Positions 31,811 to 39,447 of a stretch of DNA of 42,716 nucleotides are shown piece after piece; the stretch's first letter is position 1; each line of letters opens with the position of its first letter. The DNA comes from Oscillospiraceae bacterium. GTDB taxonomy: Bacteria; Bacillota; Clostridia; Oscillospirales; Oscillospiraceae. Both the position numbers and the translations under genes were made by a program. The stretch covers positions 1 to 42,716 of the forward strand of contig SVMK01000009.1 in the NCBI GenBank assembly GCA_015067465.1, in the 5' to 3' direction. Under the pieces are notes generated by a model, which was not told the DNA's origin, searched no databases, and worked only from the letters and a program-made list of their open reading frames with translations.

Positions 31811-32814
31811 CAGTACGGACGTTCGGACAAGTCGGTTTCGGAGATGCGGCGGTAGGAAAACCACGTTTCGTCAACATAAACGAGTTTTTCCGGTGTTTCG
31901 CCCGCCTCCAGCTGGCGGATCAGGTTGGCAACGCGCGGGCCGTGCATGGGATTGCATTCAACGCAGAGATTGATATTGCCGGCAAGGCACTCCTCCAGCG
32001 CGGCATGCACGGCATCGAAGGTGATGATGATAATATCGCCGTCCGGGCCGTAGGTGAGCCCGGCTTCGTCCAGCGCCTGCATTGCGCCGAAGGTCATGTT
32101 GTCGTTTTCGCTGTAAATGACGTTGAAGCTCTCTCCGGTTTCCAGAAAATCGCGAACCACCTCATAGCCGCATGCTTCGGTAAATTCGCCCTGCAGCCGC
32201 GCTGCGATCGACCAGAGCGGATGGGAGGCCACGGCGGAATTGAGCGCGTGGGTGCGCAGAATCTGCGCGGTTGCACCGTCGGTGCCCTGAATGTGGAGGA
32301 TGCGGATATTCTCGTTTTGCATGCGCTTGAGGGAAATCTCGTTTTCAAGCCACTGCACGGCGGTGCGGCCTTCTTTCAAAAAGTCCGACCCGACCCAGCT
32401 GACATACAGCGATTCATCCTCCACCTGGATCTGGCGATCCACGATGATGACGGGCAATCCCGCATCCTTCGCTTCCTGCAAAACGCTGTCCCAGCCCGTT
32501 TCTGCAATCGGAGCGAGCACGATATAGTCCACGCCCTGCTGGATAAAATTGCGTATGGCGAGAAATTGGTTTTCCTGCTTCTGCTTTGCGTTGTCAAACA
32601 GCAGGTCGAAGCCGTTTTCTTCCGAGAGCGCGTCGAGCATGGACTGCGTGTTGGCAATGCGCCAGTCAGACTCCGAGCCGAGCTGGGAAAATCCGACCAC
32701 GATCAGATCTTTTTCCGGCGGCTCGGGTTCGGACTTGACGGCGCAGCCGCAGGAGGCTGCCAGAAGCGTGCACGTCACGAGCAGCGACGCAATATTTTTT
32801 ATCGTTTGTTTCAT
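31810..32814 (-). CDS. YtfQ-like sugar-binding lipoprotein, probable sensor component
   Basis: A 334-residue lipoprotein paralogous to the transport binding protein next door, with a signal peptide ending in LAASCGC. It keeps the classical YtfQ motifs GSESDWRIA, AKQKQENQ, LAPIAETGWDSVL and VDRQI, so a furanose sugar such as galactofuranose is a reasonable guess at ligand. Its ATG overlaps the stop of the YesM-type kinase (ATGA), which in turn overlaps the response regulator. It is thus coupled to the sensor genes rather than to the transporter. In Clostridium, XylFII-LytS-YesN is a known case where a binding protein delivers the sugar signal to the kinase; the same role is inferred here. GAGGGATC precedes the start. 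Confidence 0.9.
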   Translation of the reverse strand: MKQTIKNIASLLVTCTLLAASCGCAVKSEPEPPEKDLIVVGFSQLGSESDWRIANTQSMLDALSEENGFDLLFDNAKQKQENQFLAIRNFIQQGVDYIVLAPIAETGWDSVLQEAKDAGLPVIIVDRQIQVEDESLYVSWVGSDFLKEGRTAVQWLENEISLKRMQNENIRILHIQGTDGATAQILRTHALNSAVASHPLWSIAARLQGEFTEACGYEVVRDFLETGESFNVIYSENDNMTFGAMQALDEAGLTYGPDGDIIIITFDAVHAALEECLAGNINLCVECNPMHGPRVANLIRQLEAGETPEKLVYVDETWFSYRRISETDLSERPY

Positions 32815-34241
32815 TTGGCAGATCCCTCCGCGGTGTTGTCGAGCGGGATGATGATGGTGATCGTCATGCCGTCGTCGGGTGTGCTGTCGATGGTGAAAGT
32901 GCAGCGCTCGCCATACATCAGGCGCAGCCGCTTGTAGGCGGCGATCAGACCGAAGCCGGACGCGTCCTCCTGCAGCGAAGCACGGATTTCGGCAAGCTTT
33001 TCGGGGGTGAGTCCGGCACCGGTGTCCTGCACGCGGATGCAGGCGCAATCGCCTTCCTGCGATGCGGTAACCGCGATGCGGCCGCCGCCACGCTTGGGCT
33101 TGATGCCGTGGTAAATTGCATTTTCCACCAGCGGCTGCAGCGTCATTTTCGGGATGCAGCAAACATCCAGCGCGGGATCAATGGAGATCTCGTAGCGCAG
33201 AATGTCCTTATAGCGCACCTGCTGAATTTCCAGATAGCTGCGCACGTGCTGGGCTTCCTCACGCAGGGTGATGATGTCCTTGCCGTTGCTGAGGAAGGAG
33301 CGGAAGTAGGTGGAAAGGCTGGAAACCATCTCCTGTGCCTGTTCGTTTTTGCCCGTTTCGATGAGCCAGATGATGGTGTCGAGCGTGTTGTAGAGAAAAT
33401 GCGGGTTGATCTGCGCCTGCAGCAGGGCAAGCTCGGTTTCGCGCAGCTTCTGCTGCTCGCGTTCGTTGAGCTCCATCTGCGCGCTGAGCTTGCTGACCAT
33501 TTGCTCAATGCCGTCGCTGAGCGTTTGCAGCTTTTCGTCGTCGGCTTCAATGGGCGGCTGCGCGGCGAGATCACCGCGTCCGATCTCGCCGACACGCACG
33601 CACAGCGCGTCGATCGGCTCGGCAATGTTGCGTGCAAGGCGCGAAGCGTTCGCCGTGAGGAGGGTGACCAGCAAAATGACAAGCAGGATCGTGACCGAAA
33701 GATCCACGATCATCCATGTCTGCAAACTGGCCTCAAGCTCCGCCATTTCACCCGCTTCATAATACAAATATGTATAAATGTAGCGCTCTATGAGTTGGGT
33801 GATGATATAAACATTCGATTCCAGCTGACTCATACGCGCATCGTAGCCTTCGGTACGCTCGATTTCGCGGATGCAGCTGTCGAGATTGTCGCAAAGGCTC
33901 AGGATATTGTCGATCACCTTGAGACTGTCGCGGTTTTGGGTGCTTTCGCGCAGCGTCATGGCCAGCTGCCGTGCCGTTTCCACTTCTTCCAGCGGCAAAA
34001 CATCGCTGCTGCCGGTGACGAAATAGTACATCTTCAGGTCAACTTCGTCTTTGAAATTCCGGTTGAAAGTGGAGGCCACCGTGATGTTGCGGCTGGCCTT
34101 GGAGTTCTGCACGCTGAACTGAACGAAAAACAGCAGCAGAAACGCGGCAAGCACACACATGGGCATGATCGTCCATACCGTCATGCGCCAGAGCTTGCCG
34201 TCAATTGTTTTTTTGTTTTTATGAAAGGGAAGAATCCTCAT
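32811..34241 (-). CDS. sensor histidine kinase, YesM/LytS type
   Basis: A 476-residue membrane kinase. Helix 1 is at about 20-42, then an extracytoplasmic helical domain of about 130 residues, helix 2 at about 176-198, HAMP, then the His_kinase domain. The phospho-acceptor His lies in LLQAQINPHFLYNTLD, and the ATPase N box is LVENAIYHGIKPK, followed by VQDTGAG and FGLIAAYKRLRLMYG. The lack of a known ligand fold outside fits a kinase that senses through a bound lipoprotein, here the YtfQ-like protein encoded next. It overlaps its response regulator upstream and the lipoprotein downstream by 4 bases each. Confidence 0.94.
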   Translation of the reverse strand: MRILPFHKNKKTIDGKLWRMTVWTIMPMCVLAAFLLLFFVQFSVQNSKASRNITVASTFNRNFKDEVDLKMYYFVTGSSDVLPLEEVETARQLAMTLRESTQNRDSLKVIDNILSLCDNLDSCIREIERTEGYDARMSQLESNVYIITQLIERYIYTYLYYEAGEMAELEASLQTWMIVDLSVTILLVILLVTLLTANASRLARNIAEPIDALCVRVGEIGRGDLAAQPPIEADDEKLQTLSDGIEQMVSKLSAQMELNEREQQKLRETELALLQAQINPHFLYNTLDTIIWLIETGKNEQAQEMVSSLSTYFRSFLSNGKDIITLREEAQHVRSYLEIQQVRYKDILRYEISIDPALDVCCIPKMTLQPLVENAIYHGIKPKRGGGRIAVTASQEGDCACIRVQDTGAGLTPEKLAEIRASLQEDASGFGLIAAYKRLRLMYGERCTFTIDSTPDDGMTITIIIPLDNTAEGSAK

Positions 34242-35833
34242 TTATCTGTCTCTCCGGCACGGTATTCCTTCGGGGTGCAGCCCTGCGTTTTTTTGAACAC
34301 AAAGCTGAAATAGCGCGGATCCTTGTAGCCCACGGCTGTGGCAATCTCGCCGGAGCGCATATTGCTGTGGCGCAGCAGCTGGCGGGCTTTTTCCATGCGT
34401 TTTTGTGCGAGATATTCCACGAACGACAGGCCGGCGCGCTGACTGAAAACGGCGCTGAGATAGTTTGCGCTGACATTGATGGCCTTGGCAAGGGAGTTGA
34501 GGGAGATGTTTTCGTCGGCGAAATGCTCGTCAACGTAGGCCAGCGCGCGGTCGGCAAGGTCGCCGGTTTGCTTCTGCGAAAGCTCATCGCGCATATCCAT
34601 GGCAAGGCGCAGGGCGCTGCGAATGTAATCGCGCATCTCCCCGGCGGAGATTTCGGGCTCCATCGGCGGCAGCGCGGCAAGGAATGCGTCGCGGTCCGCG
34701 CCCAGCTCCTGCAATACGAGCGCGGCGTTGATGCGAACGTTCAGGAGCAGATAATGGCGAAACGGCGCGTTGCCTGCTGCGCTGCGCAAACTTTCGGTGT
34801 ATTCCGAAACGAAAGAATCCACCTCATCGGAAAGTCCGGTTTTCAGAAAATTCCGGATGATGAGCGGGTCTAAGCTGTCCACATCCGGGGCGTCGATGCT
34901 TTGGGGCGGCTCATGTGCGCCGCGGCGTGCGGCCTCCTCGGTGAGGATATGGGTTTCCGGCATCAGGTGACGGTGGGCGAGCAGACGTCCGGTTTCGGCA
35001 AAGCTTTGCGGCAGCGCGGAAAGGCTGAACACAGGGCGGCCGGCGGCGGCGTACCACAGCAGGGAAAAGCCCGCGCTCTCGCAGATGAAGCCGATGATAT
35101 CAAGGCACTGCTGCGTCAGCGCCTCCAGACGGTTGGGAGCGCCCTTGATGAGCACGGCGTGGCTGAATATGCCGGTGCGGAACAGAAGATGGCAGTCCTC
35201 CTGCGCAAGCCGGTGGAGCAGCTCGTCCTGCAGTGTGTCCACGGGCTCGGAGTAGGATGAGGGGGCGGTTTGCGGCTGCAGGGTGAACAGAACAAGCGCA
35301 TAGCCGCGCGCCGCGATGTCGATATGGAGCGCCTCGGCCTCGCTGAGCAGATCCGCCTGCGGCGAGGCTGCGTTTACCAGCTTTTCAAAAAAAGCGTTGC
35401 GCTCGATTTCCAGCGCTTCCAGCGCATATTTCAGCGAATAGCTTTTCTGCTCGCGCGCTTCCTCAATGTGGCGGCGGGTGCGCTCCAGCGCGGCAACCAT
35501 ATCCGCTTTCATGATGGGCTTGAGCAGATACTGGTCCACATGCAGCTCAATGGCCTGGCGGGCATATTCAAAATCGTCGTAGCCGCTGAGAATGATGATG
35601 TGCGTGTCCGGCAGCTCACGGCTGACAATGCGGCTGAGCTCCAGACCGTCCATAAACGGCATTTTGATATCAGTGATCAAAACGTCGGGACGAATCTCCA
35701 GCAGCTGCGGCAGCGCCATTTCACCGTCCGTTGCTTCGCCTGCGAATATATAGCCGCAGTCACTCCAGGGAATGCTGTCGCGCAAACCCTCACGCACAAC
35801 GCTCTCGTCCTCTGTCAGAAAAACCTTCAGCAT
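34238..35833 (-). CDS. response regulator with AraC-type DNA-binding domain, YesN type
   Basis: A 531-residue regulator. The receiver domain is at residues 1-120, with the acidic pair TEDES, phospho-acceptor Asp in DVLITDIKMPFMDG, LSGYDDFEYA and LLKPI. A middle region of about 280 residues is typical of YesN. Two AraC helix-turn-helix motifs lie at about 435-530 (ISLNSLAKAINVSANYLSAVF, then MRSGEIATAVGYKDPRYFSFVFKK). The start was set at ATG 35833 behind GAGGTGAT; the track's GTG is inside that site. It heads the sensor operon and probably activates the sugar importer through the paired direct repeats. Confidence 0.95.
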   Translation of the reverse strand: MLKVFLTEDESVVREGLRDSIPWSDCGYIFAGEATDGEMALPQLLEIRPDVLITDIKMPFMDGLELSRIVSRELPDTHIIILSGYDDFEYARQAIELHVDQYLLKPIMKADMVAALERTRRHIEEAREQKSYSLKYALEALEIERNAFFEKLVNAASPQADLLSEAEALHIDIAARGYALVLFTLQPQTAPSSYSEPVDTLQDELLHRLAQEDCHLLFRTGIFSHAVLIKGAPNRLEALTQQCLDIIGFICESAGFSLLWYAAAGRPVFSLSALPQSFAETGRLLAHRHLMPETHILTEEAARRGAHEPPQSIDAPDVDSLDPLIIRNFLKTGLSDEVDSFVSEYTESLRSAAGNAPFRHYLLLNVRINAALVLQELGADRDAFLAALPPMEPEISAGEMRDYIRSALRLAMDMRDELSQKQTGDLADRALAYVDEHFADENISLNSLAKAINVSANYLSAVFSQRAGLSFVEYLAQKRMEKARQLLRHSNMRSGEIATAVGYKDPRYFSFVFKKTQGCTPKEYRAGETDK

Positions 35834-35869
35834 GAAAATCACCTCTTGCCGACAAAATCCGTATCTTTC

Positions 35870-35898
35870 AGTATAGCGTGAAACAGTTCAAAACGCAA
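35870..35898 (-). promoter_or_regulatory. probable promoter of the sensor operon
   Basis: Minus strand TTGCGT (35893-35898), 17-bp spacer, TATACT (35870-35875), 37 bases before the response-regulator start. The -35 is weak. Confidence 0.5.
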
Positions 35899-35940
35899 TC
35901 GTTTCCCCTGCGCTGCTGCACGAAAAAACATCGATATGCT

Positions 35941-35968
35941 TTGAAATTTTCGGGACATGTGGTATGAT
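35941..35968 (+). promoter_or_regulatory. promoter of the NUDIX-RluA-TrmO operon
   Basis: TTGAAA (35941-35946), 16-bp spacer, TATGAT (35963-35968) with an extended TG. Because it covers the track's first ATG (35964), the NUDIX start must lie further downstream. Confidence 0.75.
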
Positions 35969-35977
35969 GAAAATATG

Positions 35978-35993
35978 CCGTGCGCAGGCACGG
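35978..35993 (+). repeat. hairpin at the 5' end of the NUDIX mRNA
   Basis: Perfect 6-bp stem CCGTGC/GCACGG with a 4-base loop, starting close to the predicted transcription start; a further GC-rich palindromic stretch follows before the gene. It may stabilise the message. Confidence 0.4.
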
Positions 35994-36047
35994 CGTGAAC
36001 AAACGAAAGGGAAACGCGGTCCGGCCGGTATCGGCTGCGGCCGAAAG

Positions 36048-36524
36048 ATGAACGCCATGCTGCAAAGCACGCTGTGCTATATCGAGCGCGGGGAGGAGTG
36101 GCTGCTGCTCCACCGTGTGAAAAAAGAAAATGACGCCAACCGCGATAAATGGATCGGCTTGGGCGGAAAATTCGAGGACGGGGAAAGTCCGGAGGAATGC
36201 ATGCTGCGCGAAGTGCGCGAGGAAACGGGACTGCAGCTGACCGCCTGGCGCTACCGCGGCATTGTCACATTCGTGTCCGACCGCTGGGAAACGGAATATA
36301 TGCATCTGTTCACCGCGGATGCCTTTGAGGGCGAAGTGGGCGAATGCAGCGAAGGCGTTCTGGAATGGGTGCGCAAGGCTGATTTTGCTGCGCTGCCGCA
36401 ATGGGAGGGCGACCGTATTTTCCTGCGGCTGCTGGAAGAAAATGCGCCGTTTTTCTCTTTGAAGCTGCGTTATGAGGGCGAACGCCTTGCCTATGCCGCG
36501 CTCAACGGTGCGCAGATCGTATGA
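36048..36524 (+). CDS. NUDIX hydrolase (8-oxo-dGTP diphosphatase-like)
   Basis: A 158-residue NUDIX protein with a complete box, GGKFEDGESPEECMLREV then REETG, coordinating the metals that cleave nucleoside diphosphate linkages. The early VKKENDANRDKW and GLGGKFE are typical of clostridial 8-oxo-dGTP diphosphatase annotations. The start was set at 36048 rather than the track's 35964, which lies inside the promoter; ATG 36057 is an alternative, and neither has a strong ribosome site. It overlaps the next gene by 4 bases (ATGA) and leads an operon with two RNA-modifying enzymes. Confidence 0.88.
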   Translation: MNAMLQSTLCYIERGEEWLLLHRVKKENDANRDKWIGLGGKFEDGESPEECMLREVREETGLQLTAWRYRGIVTFVSDRWETEYMHLFTADAFEGEVGECSEGVLEWVRKADFAALPQWEGDRIFLRLLEENAPFFSLKLRYEGERLAYAALNGAQIV

Positions 36525-37405
36525 GAACGCTGGAACTGACGGTTTCGCCCGCGCAGGAGGGGCGGCGCGTGAAAAGCCTGCTGCATCACTGCCTGCATAT
36601 TCCGGAGGGGATGATTGCCGCGGTGAAGCTGCGGGAAACCGGCATCACCCGCAACGGGCTGCGCTGCCGCACGGTGGATACGGTTTGCGCCGGCGACGTG
36701 ATACGCGTTGAGGTGGGGGATCTGCCGGCGGAAACGGGAATTGTGCCGATGCCGTATCCGCTGGATATTCTTTTCGAGGACGAAGATGTGCTTGTGGTGA
36801 ACAAGCCTGCCGGTATGGCAACCCACGGTCGGGCGGAGCGCGGGGATATCACCCTCGCCAATGCGCTGGCTGCGTATTGGGGAACCGATCGGGCGTTTCA
36901 CCCGGTTACAAGGCTGGACCGGGGAACGAGCGGCGTGCTGGTTGCAGCCAAAAGCGGCTATGCGCACGAACGGCTGCGCCGGATTTTGCACACGGATGAA
37001 TTTGTGCGGGAATATCTTGCACTGGCGGAGGGAACGCTGCGCGAACCCTGCGGCAGCATCACGCTGCCGATCAAAAAGGATGAAACTGCGAAAAACAGAT
37101 TTTGCACCGCGCCGGACGGCATGAGTGCACGCACGGACTACACGCTGGTGGAAACGCGCGGGGGCTTGAGCCTTGTGCGGCTGCGGCTGCACACGGGGCG
37201 GACGCACCAGATCCGCGTGCATCTTGCCGCGCTCGGCTGTCCGCTTGCGGGCGACCGGGTTTACGGAGCGGCTTCGACGCGCATTGACCGCCCTGCGCTG
37301 CACAGTGCGCAGCTGCGGCTCATGCAGCCGATCACGGGACAAGCGCTGGAGATTTCGGCGCCGCTGCCGGAGGATATGGAGGAACTATGGAAACATACGA
37401 AATGA
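36521..37405 (+). CDS. RluA-family pseudouridine synthase (RluD-like)
   Basis: A 294-residue pseudouridine synthase, longer than the copy at 24868. The N-terminal about 75 residues (AQEGRRVKSLLHHCL, ITRNGLRCRTVDTVCAGDVI) look like the S4-type RNA-binding domain. The catalytic domain follows, with NKPAGMATHGR, the catalytic aspartate in VTRLDRGTSGVLV and LHTGRTHQIRVHLAALG. It is translationally coupled to the NUDIX gene before it and overlaps trmO after it by 19 bases. The rRNA target cannot be fixed from sequence. Confidence 0.92.
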   Translation: MRTLELTVSPAQEGRRVKSLLHHCLHIPEGMIAAVKLRETGITRNGLRCRTVDTVCAGDVIRVEVGDLPAETGIVPMPYPLDILFEDEDVLVVNKPAGMATHGRAERGDITLANALAAYWGTDRAFHPVTRLDRGTSGVLVAAKSGYAHERLRRILHTDEFVREYLALAEGTLREPCGSITLPIKKDETAKNRFCTAPDGMSARTDYTLVETRGGLSLVRLRLHTGRTHQIRVHLAALGCPLAGDRVYGAASTRIDRPALHSAQLRLMQPITGQALEISAPLPEDMEELWKHTK

Positions 37406-38070
37406 AAGTGATCGCGCGCATACGCAGCGATTTTAAAACCAAGTTCGGCATTCCGCGCCAGAGTGGACTGGTGGAAGAACTCACGGCCACGGTGGTGTTT
37501 GAGCCCGCTTACCGCAACGCTGACGCGCTGCGCGGTTTGGAGGGATTTTCCTACCTGTGGCTGATCTGGGGTTTTTCCGAGGCTGTGCGCGAGGACTGGT
37601 CTCCCACGGTGCGTCCGCCGCGTCTGGGCGGCAATGTACGCATGGGCGTTTTTGCAACGCGCTCGCCGTTTCGTCCGAACCCGATCGGCTTATCAAGCGT
37701 GAAGCTGCTCGGCGTGCGCGCAACGGAAGATTGCGGAACGGTGATCGACGTTGCGGGTGCCGATTTGATGGACGGCACGCCGATTTTTGACATCAAACCC
37801 TACACGCCGTATGTGGACAGCCACCCCGATGCACTCGGCGGATTCGCGGCGGGACGGCCCGACACCATGCCGGTGGATTTTCCCGCGCAGCTGCTTGAGC
37901 GGATCCCGCAGGAAAAGCGCGCTGCGTTGTGCGGCGTGCTCGCGCAGGACCCGCGTCCGCGCTATCAGGAGGATGCATCGCGCGTTTACGGGCTGGATTT
38001 CGGCGGATACAATATTAAATTCCGCGTGGCGGACGGGAGAGTGACCGTTATAGACGTGGAAGCGGAATAA
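37387..38070 (+). CDS. trmO: tRNA (N6-threonylcarbamoyladenosine37-N6)-methyltransferase TrmO
   Basis: A 227-residue TrmO/TsaA (UPF0066) protein that methylates the t6A base at position 37 of certain tRNAs. Family features are IARIRSDFKTKFGIPRQSG at the start, the signature GVFATRSPFRPNPIGLSSVK in the middle, and DLMDGTPIFDIKPYTPYVDS. A C-terminal region with RPRYQEDASRVYGLDF, typical of the longer bacterial form, is present. GGAGGA lies before the ATG, inside the overlapping RluA-type gene. It ends the operon at a strong terminator. Confidence 0.93.
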   Translation: METYEMKVIARIRSDFKTKFGIPRQSGLVEELTATVVFEPAYRNADALRGLEGFSYLWLIWGFSEAVREDWSPTVRPPRLGGNVRMGVFATRSPFRPNPIGLSSVKLLGVRATEDCGTVIDVAGADLMDGTPIFDIKPYTPYVDSHPDALGGFAAGRPDTMPVDFPAQLLERIPQEKRAALCGVLAQDPRPRYQEDASRVYGLDFGGYNIKFRVADGRVTVIDVEAE

Positions 38071-38079
38071 AAAAACATA

Positions 38080-38120
38080 AAAAAGCACAGAGCGCTTTCG
38101 AAAGCGTTCTGTGCTTTTTT
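38080..38120. terminator. bidirectional intrinsic terminator
   Basis: A long near-perfect stem centred on TTTCGAAA (AAAAGCACAG...CTGTGCTTTT), with A and T runs on both flanks, between convergent trmO and the aldo-keto reductase gene. Confidence 0.92.
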
Positions 38121-38138
38121 ATATCCGATGTGCAGGCT

Positions 38139-39260
38139 TTAGCTGTCGAGAACGGCGGAGGCGTTTTTGAGTTCGTCAATGATGGCGATGCGCTGGGGGC
38201 AAACCTTTTCGCAGGCGGAGCAGCCGATGCAGTCGGCAGCCTTTCCGCGGCGGCGTGTGGCGAAGCCGTAGGAGTTTTTTGCCGGGGTGACGTTGCCGTA
38301 AACCTTGTAGAGATTGTAGGCTTCAAAAACGCCGGGAATGTTGATTTTCTGCGGGCAGCCCTTGGTGCAGTAGCCGCAGGCGGTGCAGGGCACGGTGGGG
38401 AGAGAGCGGAGATAGCCGAGCGTTTCCGCGAGGGCAGTGCGTTCATCGTCACGCAGCGGCTCGAAATTTTTCATAAAGCCGGTATTGTCTTTCACCTGCT
38501 CAACCGTACTCATGCCGCTGAGAACGGTGACGAGACCTTCCAGAGAAGCGGCATAGCGCACAGCCCAGGAAGCCTCCGACATTTCGGGACGCAGCGCTTT
38601 CAGCGGCGCTGTGGCTTCCGGCGGCAGGATAGAGAGCGAACCGCCCTTTACGGGCTCCATGATGATCACGGGTTTGCCGTGTTTTCTGGCAACTTCGTAG
38701 CATTTGCGCGACTGAACGCGGGGGTCCTCCCAGTCGGCATAGTTGATCTGCAGCTGAACAAATTCCGCCTCGGGATGCGCGGTAAGGATTTCGTCAAGCG
38801 CCTCGGCGCTGTCATGCATGGAGAAGCCGAGATGGCGGATCAGGCCCTCTTCCTTGCGCCGGCGCAGGAAGTCCCAGATGCCGTATTCGTCGAATTTCTG
38901 TGTGCGGCCGGGGCCGAGGTTGTGCAGCAGATAAAAATCGAAGTAGCCCGCGCCGGTGCGCTCAAGCGAGGTGTAAAACATCTGCTCGGCATCGGCCTTG
39001 TCTTTTGCCATCCATGCGGGCAGCTTGGTGGCAAGGAAAAAGCTGTCTCTCGGGTGACGGTCCACCAGAGCGAGCTTGGCTGCGCGTTCGCTGGCGCCTT
39101 CGTTGTAGCCGTAAGCCGTGTCGAAATAATTGAAGCCTGCTTCGAGAAACAGGTCTACCATTTCCTTGACCTGCTCAATGTCGATTTCGCTGCCGAGCAT
39201 GGGCAGGCGCATGAGGCCGAACCCCAGCTTGGGAATGCTTTCGCCGAGATATTTGTCCAT
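38139..39260 (-). CDS. aldo/keto reductase with C-terminal 4Fe-4S ferredoxin domain
   Basis: A 373-residue enzyme. Residues 1-270 are the aldo-keto reductase barrel with catalytic tetrad D47, Y52, K79 and H113 (YFDTAYGY, ATKLP, LLHNL). The C-terminal region carries two cysteine clusters, CTACGYCTKGCPQ and CIGCSACEKVCPQ, typical of a two-cluster ferredoxin domain. Electrons may come from ferredoxin or NAD(P)H; substrate unknown. This fused form is common in anaerobic Clostridia. AAAGGAG precedes the ATG. It is transcribed divergently from the rlmI-like gene from back-to-back promoters. Confidence 0.94.
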   Translation of the reverse strand: MDKYLGESIPKLGFGLMRLPMLGSEIDIEQVKEMVDLFLEAGFNYFDTAYGYNEGASERAAKLALVDRHPRDSFFLATKLPAWMAKDKADAEQMFYTSLERTGAGYFDFYLLHNLGPGRTQKFDEYGIWDFLRRRKEEGLIRHLGFSMHDSAEALDEILTAHPEAEFVQLQINYADWEDPRVQSRKCYEVARKHGKPVIIMEPVKGGSLSILPPEATAPLKALRPEMSEASWAVRYAASLEGLVTVLSGMSTVEQVKDNTGFMKNFEPLRDDERTALAETLGYLRSLPTVPCTACGYCTKGCPQKINIPGVFEAYNLYKVYGNVTPAKNSYGFATRRRGKAADCIGCSACEKVCPQRIAIIDELKNASAVLDS

Positions 39261-39347
39261 GTTGCGTTTGCTCCTTTCCGCTGTGGCGGGCAGCGCGTTG
39301 TGCGCCGCGCGTCCGTGAAGAATAAAGGGTAATGTGTTTCCGGGTTC

Positions 39348-39376
39348 ATCTTAGCACGGCGCGCAGAACTTGTAAA
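39348..39376 (-). promoter_or_regulatory. promoter of the aldo/keto reductase gene
   Basis: Minus strand TTTACA (39371-39376), 17-bp spacer, TAAGAT (39348-39353) with extended TG. Its -35 box lies only 8 bases from that of the divergent promoter. Confidence 0.65.
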
Positions 39377-39384
39377 TCAAAAGA

Positions 39385-39413
39385 TTGACCGCTTGCCGGG
39401 GCGGCGCTATAAT
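39385..39413 (+). promoter_or_regulatory. promoter of the rlmI-like and rlmA-like genes
   Basis: TTGACC (39385-39390), 17-bp spacer, TATAAT (39408-39413), 34 bases before the start codon. Confidence 0.88.
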
Positions 39414-39447
39414 ATACTGCAATCTAAGCGAGACCGGAGGAACGGCA

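Noticed and set aside
35964-36047. Upstream ATG start of the NUDIX gene
   Set aside because: It lies inside the -10 box of the only good promoter, so it would not be in the mRNA.
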